The notes beneath the pieces were generated by a model that worked only from the letters and a program-made list of their open reading frames with translations, was not told the DNA's origin and did not search any database. From Flavobacteriaceae bacterium (GTDB taxonomy: Bacteria; Bacteroidota; Bacteroidia; Flavobacteriales; Flavobacteriaceae): a stretch of DNA of 6,223 nt. Shown in pieces: positions 1 through 5,277 of this stretch. The translations under genes and the position numbers were made by a program. The DNA lies in the NCBI GenBank assembly GCA_002401105.1, contig NVSD01000003.1, positions 8,141 through 14,363 of the forward strand, written 5' to 3'. How positions within the stretch are numbered: the stretch's first letter is position 1; every line of letters starts with the position of its first letter.

Positions 1-2
1 TC

Positions 3-929
3 CGTCACAATATTCCAACAGCTGCTTACAAAAGTTTTACTGCTGATAATGTAGCAGAAGGATATGACTTTTTAGATACCTTAACTGCTCCTTATGTGTT
101 AAAAGCTGATGGATTGGCTGGAGGAAAAGGAGTCTTAATTCTAAACGATTTAGCAGAAGCTAAAGTGGAGTTAAATGATATGTTAACCAACAAAAAATTT
201 GGAACTGCTAGTGCAAAAGTAGTGATTGAAGAGTTTTTAGACGGAATAGAAATGAGCTGTTTCATCTTAACCGATGGAGATAATTATGTGAGCCTACCCA
301 ACGCAAAGGACTATAAAAGAATAGGAGAGGGCGATGCAGGATTGAATACAGGAGGTATGGGAGCTATTTCGCCTGTTTCTTTTGCTGATAAAGTGTATTT
401 AGAAAAGATAGAGGAGCGCGTAATCAAACCTACCGTAGAAGGGCTTAAAAAGGACGGAATTCCTTACAAAGGATTTATTTTCTTCGGATTGATAAAAGTA
501 AATAACGAACCTATGGTGATTGAGTACAATTGCCGCATGGGAGATCCAGAAACAGAAGTGGTAATTCCGCGTATTAAAAGTGATTTTTTACACTTGTTAA
601 TCGAAACTGGAAAAGGAAACCTAGCCAATCAGAAAATCGAGTTAAAAGAAGAAAGCGCAGCTACAGTTATGTTAGTAGCTGGTGGTTATCCGGAAGCTTA
701 CGATAAAGGAATGGCAATTCAAGGATTAGAAAACGTAGAAGGATCTATTGCTTTTCATGCAGGAACTATACAAAAAGACAATCAAATTTTAACCAATGGA
801 GGACGCGTAATCGCGATTACTTCTTATGGTGATGATTTTAAAGCGGCTTTAAAACAATCCTATAAAAATATCGATAAAATTTGCTTCGAAGGAGTGAATT
901 TTAGAACTGATATTGGATTTGATTTGTAG
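3..929 (+). CDS. purD: Phosphoribosylamine--glycine ligase (GAR synthetase), 5'-truncated by the window edge
   Basis: This enzyme joins glycine to phosphoribosylamine using ATP, the second step of de novo purine synthesis, in the cytosol. The reading frame is open from base 3, so the window holds the last 308 residues of a protein usually near 420; the GTG at 96 is an internal Val codon and not a start. Visible landmarks in the fragment: the ATP-grasp segment LKADGLAGGKGV (residues 33-44), NTGGMGA (115-121), the metal/ATP-binding stretch NCRMGDPET (176-184), where PurD proteins usually have a similar GDPET core, and the C-terminal domain motif AATVMLVAGGYP (219-230). No frameshift or missing core motif is seen. 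It converges on the lipid-degradation genes and is functionally unrelated to them. Termination is probably at the hairpin starting at 1051. The family assignment is secure. Confidence 0.97.
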   Translation, partial: RHNIPTAAYKSFTADNVAEGYDFLDTLTAPYVLKADGLAGGKGVLILNDLAEAKVELNDMLTNKKFGTASAKVVIEEFLDGIEMSCFILTDGDNYVSLPNAKDYKRIGEGDAGLNTGGMGAISPVSFADKVYLEKIEERVIKPTVEGLKKDGIPYKGFIFFGLIKVNNEPMVIEYNCRMGDPETEVVIPRIKSDFLHLLIETGKGNLANQKIELKEESAATVMLVAGGYPEAYDKGMAIQGLENVEGSIAFHAGTIQKDNQILTNGGRVIAITSYGDDFKAALKQSYKNIDKICFEGVNFRTDIGFDL

Positions 930-1015
930 GGTAGTATTGAGATATTAGAATTTAGAGGAGCACCTTTGTAAATATTAGACATAGGACGGTTTTGATACAA
1001 GAATCAGGACAAATT

Positions 1016-1161
1016 GATGCGACTGTCAAAAGTTAAAACATAATTAATATAAGGAGATGCTTAACAGGTATCTCCTTTTTTTATACATGCGAATCCTTCC
1101 CCAACAACAAGCAACCAACAACTATTTTTCACCCGAATCCTTCCCAAATAACAAGTAACTA
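1016..1161 (+). repeat. Terminator-plus-heptamer block, copy 1
   Basis: This direct repeat pairs with 1316-1482. It contains GAYRCGACT at its left edge, an AT-rich leader, the terminator hairpin, then CGAATCCTTCCCC (1090-1102) followed by three heptamers AACAACA, AGCAACC, AACAACT (1103-1123). A second CGAATCCTTCCC (1134-1145) is followed by two heptamers AATAACA, AGTAACT (1147-1160). Confidence 0.85.
1051..1082 (+). terminator. Intrinsic terminator, copy 1, probable purD terminator
   Basis: A perfect 8-base stem AAGGAGAT / ATCTCCTT (1051-1058 with 1070-1077) encloses an 11-base loop and runs into seven T residues on the + strand (1076-1082). It lies about 120 bases after the purD stop. On the minus strand the hairpin is not followed by a T run, so it should act on purD transcripts only. 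Confidence 0.8.
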
Positions 1162-1193
1162 TTATCGGCAACATTGCTAAATCTTGATTTGTA

Positions 1194-1318
1194 ATCGTCA
1201 TTGCGAGGAGTTTTTACGACGTGGCAATCTGCCGAAACAATAGTGTTATTTGTTGATGATTCTATGCTGTTAAGCACGGTGTCTACGCTGGTTTCCCGCC
1301 TTCGCGAGGATGACGGAT
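1194..1318. repeat. Dispersed GTCATTGCGA-type inverted-repeat element, copy A
   Basis: The left end reads CGTCATTGCGAGGAG (1196-1210) and continues to GTGGCAATCT (1221-1230). The right end reads CGCGAGGATGACGG, so CGTCAT (1196-1201) is inverted as ATGACG (1310-1315). Inner ATTGC and GCAAT are also inverted. It shares its left-end pattern with elements at 4744, 5175 and 5286 and is non-coding. It sits between the two terminator-plus-heptamer blocks. Confidence 0.7.
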
Positions 1319-1482
1319 ACGACTATTAAAAGTAAAAACATAATTAACACAAGGAGATGCTTAACAGGTATCTCCTTTTTTTATACACTCGAATCCTTCC
1401 CCAGCAACCATCAACAAACAACCAACAACTAATTTTCACCCGAATCCTTCCCCAGCAACAAGCAACCAACAACCAACAACTA
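1316..1482 (+). repeat. Terminator-plus-heptamer block, copy 2
   Basis: This is the second copy of the 1016-1161 block, at a 300-base offset. After the hairpin, CGAATCCTTCCCC (1390-1402) is followed by four heptamers AGCAACC, ATCAACA, AACAACC, AACAACT (1403-1430). The next CGAATCCTTCCCC (1441-1453) is followed by four more, AGCAACA, AGCAACC, AACAACC, AACAACT (1454-1481). The distance between successive CGAATCC words is 51 here against 44 in copy 1, a difference of exactly one heptamer. Confidence 0.85.
1351..1382 (+). terminator. Intrinsic terminator, copy 2 (duplicate)
   Basis: The hairpin is identical to the one at 1051-1082 (same stem, same loop, same T run) and lies exactly 300 bases downstream. 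It would act as a backup terminator for purD read-through toward the convergent racemase gene. It is part of a larger direct repeat (1016-1150 versus 1316-1458). Confidence 0.7.
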
Positions 1483-1504
1483 TAAAATAGTACTGAGATT
1501 TTAT
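1482..1504 (-). other. AT-only hairpin just past the racemase stop codon
   Basis: A perfect 7-base stem ATAAAAT / ATTTTAT (1482-1488 with 1498-1504) has a 9-base loop containing AGTACT. It lies a few bases after the racemase stop on the minus strand. It has no G/C in the stem and no following T run, so it is at best a weak 3'-end structure; no good intrinsic terminator for the minus-strand genes was found. Confidence 0.3.
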
Positions 1505-1511
1505 TTCATAA

Positions 1512-2525
1512 CTAGCCTTCAAAACAATCAAACGGAGCACCATAGCTATTCTTATTATCGCTACAATTCACTTCCTCTAATTCCTTTACCGCAGACAAGC
1601 AAACATCATGGTTTTTAAATAATTCCACCCAAGTATCACGTGGTTTAGTAATGAATAAATCCTCTAATTTTTTCTTATCAAATCTCCCTGCTATCAAAGT
1701 ATCAGTATTGTCTGTTTTCCAATGATTTTTTTGAATGACTTCACAAAATAAATTCCAGAATTTCAGTTCCAAGGCAGCTAATGCAATCCATTTTTTATCT
1801 TGACATTGGTACACGTTATAATTCACGAGCATGCCACTTAAAATAGGAGTTTTCTGATATGGCATTCCTCCATGTAACATAGCATTAGGAATGGTGGCTA
1901 GTGACCCCGAAGCGTCAGCAAGAGAGATGCTTATAAACTGTGCTTTATTTTGCAGTTTCTGAGCTAATAATCCCGTCGTACATGCCGCTATTAACATATA
2001 AGATCCACCGGCAATATCAGCGAGTTGAAAATCTGGAATTACAGGAGTTCCACGGGTATCTTTATTCAAGCTTAACAAGCCGTTTTCGGCGATAAAATTC
2101 AAGTCGTGTCCAGCTTTTAAGCTATTTGGCCCTGTTTGACCATATCCTGTTATTGAAATATACACAATTTTCGGATTGATATTTTTTACCGTCTCATAGT
2201 CTAACTTAAAGGCTTTCATAGCTCCAGGACGAAACTGCTCTACCAACACATCTGCAGATTGTATGATTTTAACTATTTCTTTATAACCTTCATCAGTTTC
2301 ATAATCTATAATACACTGCTTTTTGGTATGATTTAAAGCATTGAATAATAGAGATACATCGTTTATTTTAGGCTGATAATACCTAGTTGTATCCATCCTT
2401 TTAGGACTTTCTATTTTAAAGATTTCTGCTCCCATCTGACTCAGTAAATGTGTACCCAATGGGCCAGGTAGTAACCGGGTGAAATCGATTATTTTTATAT
2501 TTTTTAAAGGTAGTGTTGGTTTCAT
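1512..2525 (-). CDS. Alpha-methylacyl-CoA racemase-like protein (class III CoA-transferase, CaiB/BaiF family)
   Basis: The protein has 337 residues. The N-terminus LKNIKIIDFTRLLPGP (7-22) is the family's opening strand and loop, followed by MGAEIFKIESP (31-41) and VEQFRPGAM (95-103) of the CoA-binding half. His140 (in GHDLN), Asp170 (in ADIAGG) and Glu253 (in LELKFW) match the acid/base residues known from alpha-methylacyl-CoA racemases, favouring racemase over transferase. A racemase would interconvert (2R)- and (2S)-2-methylacyl-CoA so that branched chains can enter beta-oxidation. It is the last gene of the minus-strand lipid block. Racemases are commonly about 360-380 residues; this one ends at GAPFDCFEG without the usual C-terminal GxHT-type segment, so it is short at that end. 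The start at 2525 is set by the conserved N-terminus; a heptamer array occupies 2533-2560, 7 bases upstream. CoA-transferase activity remains possible. Confidence 0.88.
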   Translation of the reverse strand: MKPTLPLKNIKIIDFTRLLPGPLGTHLLSQMGAEIFKIESPKRMDTTRYYQPKINDVSLLFNALNHTKKQCIIDYETDEGYKEIVKIIQSADVLVEQFRPGAMKAFKLDYETVKNINPKIVYISITGYGQTGPNSLKAGHDLNFIAENGLLSLNKDTRGTPVIPDFQLADIAGGSYMLIAACTTGLLAQKLQNKAQFISISLADASGSLATIPNAMLHGGMPYQKTPILSGMLVNYNVYQCQDKKWIALAALELKFWNLFCEVIQKNHWKTDNTDTLIAGRFDKKKLEDLFITKPRDTWVELFKNHDVCLSAVKELEEVNCSDNKNSYGAPFDCFEG

Positions 2526-2532
2526 ATGTGGT

Positions 2533-2560
2533 AGTTGTGTGTTGCTAGTTGCGTGTTGTT
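2533..2560 (+). repeat. Heptamer array (inverted orientation) in the racemase leader
   Basis: There are four perfect-length heptamers, AGTTGTG, TGTTGCT, AGTTGCG and TGTTGTT. On the minus strand these read as AACAACA-like words, the same class seen on the + strand at 1103-1123, 1403-1430 and 1454-1481. The array ends 7 bases before the racemase ATG, in the place where a ribosome binding site would lie. Confidence 0.75.
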
Positions 2561-2562
2561 GG

Positions 2563-2805
2563 TCACCTCTGCCTGCGGCATCTCCCCAAAGGGAAGAATT
2601 AGAAATATATCGGAGTGGGTGGTTTTGATGGATTCAGGACTATTTGACATTGGGCATACGACGAGCAACTTTGTCTGAAAAAACTAGATTTATTGAATAT
2701 TTGTCTTGTTTCCTGTATCATTTCCATACGAATCCCGTATCTCTTCTCTCTTCTCTCTATTCTTTCCTCTCTATCCAAACGCATCCGTCAGTCCTGTTTC
2801 CCTTG
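2563..2805. repeat. ~240-base spacer module, copy 1 (thioesterase-racemase junction)
   Basis: This copy fills the gap between the thioesterase stop and the leader of the racemase gene. It is homologous to 3258-3494. The first 60 bases match copy 2 at about 54 positions by eye, and the next ~114 at about 104. It contains, in order: a CACC/GGTG-closed hairpin head (2564-2621), GATTCAGGACTATTTGACAT (2631-2650), a unique AT-rich part, a CTCTTCT heptamer array (2741-2775), and an AGTCCTG-type heptamer run from 2790. An open minus-strand frame across it is not conserved in copy 2, where in-frame stops appear, so it is non-coding. Confidence 0.88.
2741..2775 (+). repeat. CTCTTCT heptamer array, copy 1
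   Basis: There are five consecutive 7-base units: CTCTTCT, CTCTTCT, CTCTATT, CTTTCCT, CTCTATC. The + strand is pure pyrimidine apart from A. The matching position of the other module copy (3437-3471) holds a diverged array of the same length. Confidence 0.8.
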
Positions 2806-3240
2806 TCATTTCAATTTATCTACTTCATAAATTCTAGCGATCAACTCTTTTGGAACGGGAATTTTTTGTTGTGTTTTATAATCAAAAAGGATCACTTCAT
2901 GCGTTTTTATGGCGACCAAGCGTTGTTGTGCTGTACTAAAAAAATGAGATGTTAGAATCACACGATCTCTTTTAACACCTTCGGTTTTTGTACCAATAAT
3001 TATACGGTCAGGATACACTAAAGGAGCAATGTATTTTACAGATTGAAAACCTAAAATAGGAGCGTAGTTCATTTTCTCAGGCAAGGAAGAAAATAAGCCT
3101 AAGGCTTTAAAATAATCGATACGAGCCGTTTCTCCCCAACGGACATAGGCAACGTTGTTTACATGGCGAAACGCGTCCATATCGCCCCATTGAACATCTA
3201 TTTTGGTGTGTATATTGAATTCTTTTAATTGGTTTTTCAT
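2806..3240 (-). CDS. Acyl-CoA thioesterase, hotdog fold (4HBT / YbgC-FadM-like)
   Basis: A protein of 144 residues, normal for a single hotdog domain. It hydrolyses an acyl-CoA to free acid and CoA in the cytosol; the exact chain is not readable. The segment VQWGDMDAFRHVNNVAYVRW (residues 17-36) carries the 4HBT signature: the catalytic Asp in WGDMD and the HVNN-x-x-Y turn, followed by GETAR on the long helix. No signal peptide or membrane segment is seen. The start at 3240 leaves a normal short N-terminus. The gene sits between the acyl-CoA dehydrogenase and the racemase, co-directional with both and separated from each by a copy of the same spacer module. In such a cluster it may remove acyl-CoAs that stall in beta-oxidation or recover CoA (inference). 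The stop codon TGA at 2806-2808 lies inside a 7-base periodic tract. Confidence 0.9.
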   Translation of the reverse strand: MKNQLKEFNIHTKIDVQWGDMDAFRHVNNVAYVRWGETARIDYFKALGLFSSLPEKMNYAPILGFQSVKYIAPLVYPDRIIIGTKTEGVKRDRVILTSHFFSTAQQRLVAIKTHEVILFDYKTQQKIPVPKELIARIYEVDKLK

Positions 3241-3257
3241 AGTTAAATGGTTGTTAG

Positions 3258-3494
3258 TCCCCTCTGCCTGAGGTATCTCCTCAAAGGGAAGAATTAGAAA
3301 TATATCGGAGTGAGGGGGGGTTGTTGGAATCAGGACTATTTGACATAGGACATAAGACGAGCATCTTTATCTAAAAAAACTAGATCTATTGAATATTTGT
3401 CTTGTTTACTGTATCATTTCCATACGAATCCCGCATCTCTATTCTTTTCTCTCTATTCTTTTTTCTGTTTTTTATCAAATCGCATCCTGCAGTC
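3258..3494. repeat. ~240-base spacer module, copy 2 (dehydrogenase-thioesterase junction)
   Basis: This is the second copy of the module at 2563-2805, in the same orientation and same position relative to the gene ends: it starts about 17 bases upstream of the thioesterase start codon and runs to the dehydrogenase stop. Its head closes as CCCCTC (3259-3264) with GAGGGG (3312-3317). It contains GAATCAGGAC (3327-3336), heptamer-like GACATAG GACATAA GACGAGC (3342-3362), and a five-unit CTCTATT array (3437-3471). Confidence 0.88.
3437..3471 (+). repeat. CTCTTCT-class heptamer array, copy 2
   Basis: There are five units: CTCTATT, CTTTTCT, CTCTATT, CTTTTTT, CTGTTTT. The array has the same number of units and the same place in the module as 2741-2775, but the words have diverged while the 7-base spacing has not. 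Confidence 0.75.
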
Positions 3495-4715
3495 CTAATT
3501 CCTGACTCTTGTTTCTTTCGTTATTTTTTCGGCCTTCCGCATCTTTGTAAACATTTCCTTAAACAAGCTTCTAGCAATCAATACTTTCATTATTTCATTG
3601 GTTCCAGCATAAATCCTCGCTACTCTATTATCTGCGTACATTCTGGCGATTGGGTACTCCCACATATAGCCATAACCACCGAATAATTGCAAGCATTCAT
3701 CCACCACTTTTCCATGCATATCTGTAGCGGAGTATTTTGCCATGGAGGCAGCTTCTGCCGATAATTGATGTTGTGATAAATCAACAATACAACGGTCTAT
3801 AAAAGATTGATGAATTTGCACTTGTGTAGCACATTCTGCCAACTTGAATTGGGTGTTTTGAAAAGCAGCAATAGGTCGTTTAAAAGCGGTGCGTTCCATG
3901 GTATAATCTATGGTGTCTTCTATGGCTCCTTCAGCGCCAGCAATAGCGGCAATAGCAACAGTTAGGCGTTCTCTGGCTAATTCTGTCATCATTATTTTAA
4001 AGCCCATACGCTCATCACCCAATCTATTCTCTTTGGGTACTTTTACATTGTCAAAAAACAATTCACAAGTATCCTGACTTTTCATTCCTATTTTTTTAAA
4101 TGGAACGCCTTTTTCATACCCTTCCATATCCGAATCCATGATTAATAAAGTAACACCTTCGGAAGGAGTTCCTGGATTTGTTTTTACGGCAATAATTGCC
4201 ATATCACACATATATCCATTGGTAATAAATGTTTTTTGACCGTTCACTAAATAATAATCTCCTTTGTCTAGAGCGGTTGTTCTCAAGGCTTTTAAATCGC
4301 TTCCACAGTTAGGTTCTGTCATTCCAATAGCCGTGATTATTTCTCCGGTGGCCATTTTAGGTAAGTAGTTTGTTTTCTGTGCCTCAGTCCCGTATTTTAA
4401 AAGATAAGGAGCAACAATATCAGAGTGCAACGAGAAACCAGGACCCGTGATTCCTTGTTTTGCAAACTCTTCTATTAATAAGGCGTTAAAGGTGAAATCA
4501 AGTCCACCACCTCCATAGGGTTCTGGCATATCGATACACAACAAACCCAATGCACCAGCACGTTTCCATATTTCACGACTCACCATGCCGTTTTTTTCCC
4601 ATTCATCTAGATGGTCTATAACTTCGTTTGATATAAAATCTTGAATCATTTCACGCATCATACCATGTTCTTCGGAGGCATAAATGTTTCGTTTTAATAA
4701 GGTGTTTTTTAGCAT
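3495..4715 (-). CDS. Acyl-CoA dehydrogenase, long-chain (LCAD) type
   Basis: An FAD flavoprotein of 406 residues that oxidises acyl-CoA to trans-2-enoyl-CoA, the first step of beta-oxidation; electrons would go to electron-transfer flavoprotein. Domains in order: N-terminal helical (about 10-125), middle beta (about 126-235), C-terminal helical (about 240-385). The first family signature is IGMTEPNCGSDL (130-141) and the second lies in QLFGGYGYMWEYPIARMYAD (343-362). At the site where medium- and short-chain enzymes have catalytic Glu (YEGT) this protein has Ala370 in YAGTNEI. Instead Glu249 in ELARERL aligns with the helix-G Glu used by LCAD and isovaleryl-CoA dehydrogenase, as does the GYMWEYPIA stretch typical of LCAD. 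The start at 4715 gives a normal N-terminus behind an A-rich leader. The last residues RVRN lie in a heptamer tract and extend past the conserved region. Substrate is likely long or branched acyl-CoA. Confidence 0.95.
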   Translation of the reverse strand: MLKNTLLKRNIYASEEHGMMREMIQDFISNEVIDHLDEWEKNGMVSREIWKRAGALGLLCIDMPEPYGGGGLDFTFNALLIEEFAKQGITGPGFSLHSDIVAPYLLKYGTEAQKTNYLPKMATGEIITAIGMTEPNCGSDLKALRTTALDKGDYYLVNGQKTFITNGYMCDMAIIAVKTNPGTPSEGVTLLIMDSDMEGYEKGVPFKKIGMKSQDTCELFFDNVKVPKENRLGDERMGFKIMMTELARERLTVAIAAIAGAEGAIEDTIDYTMERTAFKRPIAAFQNTQFKLAECATQVQIHQSFIDRCIVDLSQHQLSAEAASMAKYSATDMHGKVVDECLQLFGGYGYMWEYPIARMYADNRVARIYAGTNEIMKVLIARSLFKEMFTKMRKAEKITKETRVRN

Positions 4716-4743
4716 AGCTTTTATTTTAGGTTATTTTTTTATT

Positions 4744-4850
4744 TGTCATTGAGAAGGAGGTATGATTGTGGCAATCTCCTACTCAAATTTTATATCAATA
4801 TTTCACAATTTACACATAGGTTACTGTGTCGTTGCTCCTTCCATTGACGT
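4744..4850. repeat. Dispersed GTCATTGCGA-type inverted-repeat element, copy B
   Basis: The left end TGTCATTGAGAAGGAG (4744-4759) continues to GTGGCAATCTCCT (4768-4780). The right end GTCGTTGCTCCTTCCATTGACG (4828-4849) is split here into GTCGTTGCTCC and TTCCATTGACG; its last part is a near inversion of the left end (CTCCTTCCATTGACG against TGTCATTGAGAAGGAG). The interior is AT-rich. Confidence 0.7.
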
Positions 4851-4953
4851 AATTTTTCTCTATGTTCATTTTTTGCTCCTCCAAAAAACGAACCAAAAAA
4901 GGAGCCTTTTATGATGTATTTTTTAATGCGGCAAAAGCCTTATTAAAAACCAT
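4810..4953 (-). other. Interrupted small reading frame inside a composite repeat
   Basis: On the minus strand one frame runs from ATG (4953) for 14 codons (MVFNKAFAALKNTS), meets TAA (4909-4911), and then continues open for 32 codons (KAPFLVRFLEEQK, then MNIEKNYVNGRSNDTVTYV) to TAA at 4810-4812. The inner ATG at 4867-4869 is preceded by GGAGGAGCAAAAA, a textbook Shine-Dalgarno arrangement that is otherwise absent in this window. It overlaps dispersed element B and a hairpin, so the open frame may be chance or a repeat by-product. It could be a decayed small gene. No function is proposed. Confidence 0.2.
4875..4905. repeat. Small inverted repeat GCTCCT / AGGAGC
   Basis: A 6-base perfect stem (4875-4880 with 4900-4905) has a 19-base A-rich loop. 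It is flanked by T-rich sequence on both sides but without a clean terminator-type T run on either strand. It probably belongs to the same composite repeat as its neighbours. Confidence 0.45.
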
Positions 4954-5010
4954 GTTCAAAACTGCGCGTCACTCCTAAGGTCGCTCCTGAATCTCGCAGC
5001 TTTTGAACAT
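4952..5010. repeat. Strong inverted repeat ATGTTCAAAA ... TTTTGAACAT
   Basis: The arm ATGTTCAAAACTGCG (4952-4966) is the inverse of CGCAGCTTTTGAACAT (4995-5010), except for one extra base in the right arm. The 28-base loop carries ACTCC and GCTCC words. Stem length (15 pairs with one bulge) is far above the background of this AT-rich region. It could be a transcript hairpin or the end of a small non-autonomous mobile element; no transposase lies nearby. Confidence 0.7.
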
Positions 5011-5138
5011 ATATACTGCATAAAAGACAGGCTACGATTTGAAATTCTCAATATGATACAGTTCACTATTTTATTACATTTGGCATTACACTGTATGTCA
5101 TTACTGTCACTTATTTTTTTGAAAAAACTACCATTTCG

Positions 5139-5277
5139 TGATGGCGGTATATGATGTGGTTTATACGATGTTCCTGTCATTGCGAAGGAGGTATGACTGT
5201 GGCAATCTCCTCTTCAAATGTTTATAATATTTATATTTATCACCACGTCGTTGCTCCACTTGATGGCGGTATATGAT
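5139..5277. repeat. Tandem unit with dispersed element, copy C
   Basis: This begins TGATGGCGGTATATGATG (5139-5156). After an 11-base insertion not present in copy D, GATGTTCCTGTCATTGCGA starts at 5167. Element C proper spans 5175-5268: left end TGTCATTGCGAAGGAG, then GTATGACTGTGGCAATCTCC, an AT-rich middle and the right end CGTCGTTGCTCC (5246-5257) followed by TTGATGGCGG. Confidence 0.75.

Larger units (their letters stand above)
930..1511. other. Convergent gene-free spacer between purD and the racemase gene
   Basis: This spacer of about 580 bases has no credible gene. In order it holds: a stretch with TAGTATTGAGATAT (932-945), which recurs as TAGTACTGAGATTT (1488-1501) beside the stop codon of the opposing gene; a fragment (988-1010) with GGTTTTGAT and GAATCAGGAC, which also occur in the spacers at 2621-2640 and 3327-3336; two copies of a terminator-plus-heptamer block 300 bases apart; and one copy of a dispersed inverted-repeat element between them. 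Confidence 0.8.

Noticed and set aside
96..98. GTG as a start codon of purD
   Set aside because: The frame is open upstream to base 3 with PurD-like sequence (RHNIPTAAY), and the GTG lies inside the conserved PYVLKADG segment.
2599..2784. 61-codon open frame on the minus strand in spacer module copy 1
   Set aside because: The homologous module copy at 3258-3494 has in-frame stop codons at the matching places, and the residues are a read-out of the heptamer array. Not a conserved gene.
2644..2955. 103-codon open frame on the + strand
   Set aside because: It overlaps the spacer module and then runs antisense into the well-supported thioesterase gene; no domain or plausible start.
3402..3686. 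94-codon open frame on the + strand
   Set aside because: Mostly antisense to the C-terminus of the acyl-CoA dehydrogenase and rich in Phe/Ser from the pyrimidine array.
4784..4808. Possible Bacteroidota promoter for the acyl-CoA dehydrogenase (TTG and TAAAATTTG on the minus strand)
   Set aside because: The -7 like box has three instead of two bases between TA and TTTG, and the spacing to TTG is about 13 bases, too short. Probably chance in AT-rich DNA.
4956..5180. 74-codon open frame on the minus strand
   Set aside because: It starts inside dispersed element C and ends inside the inverted repeat at 4952-5010; composition is unlike a protein and no motif is seen.
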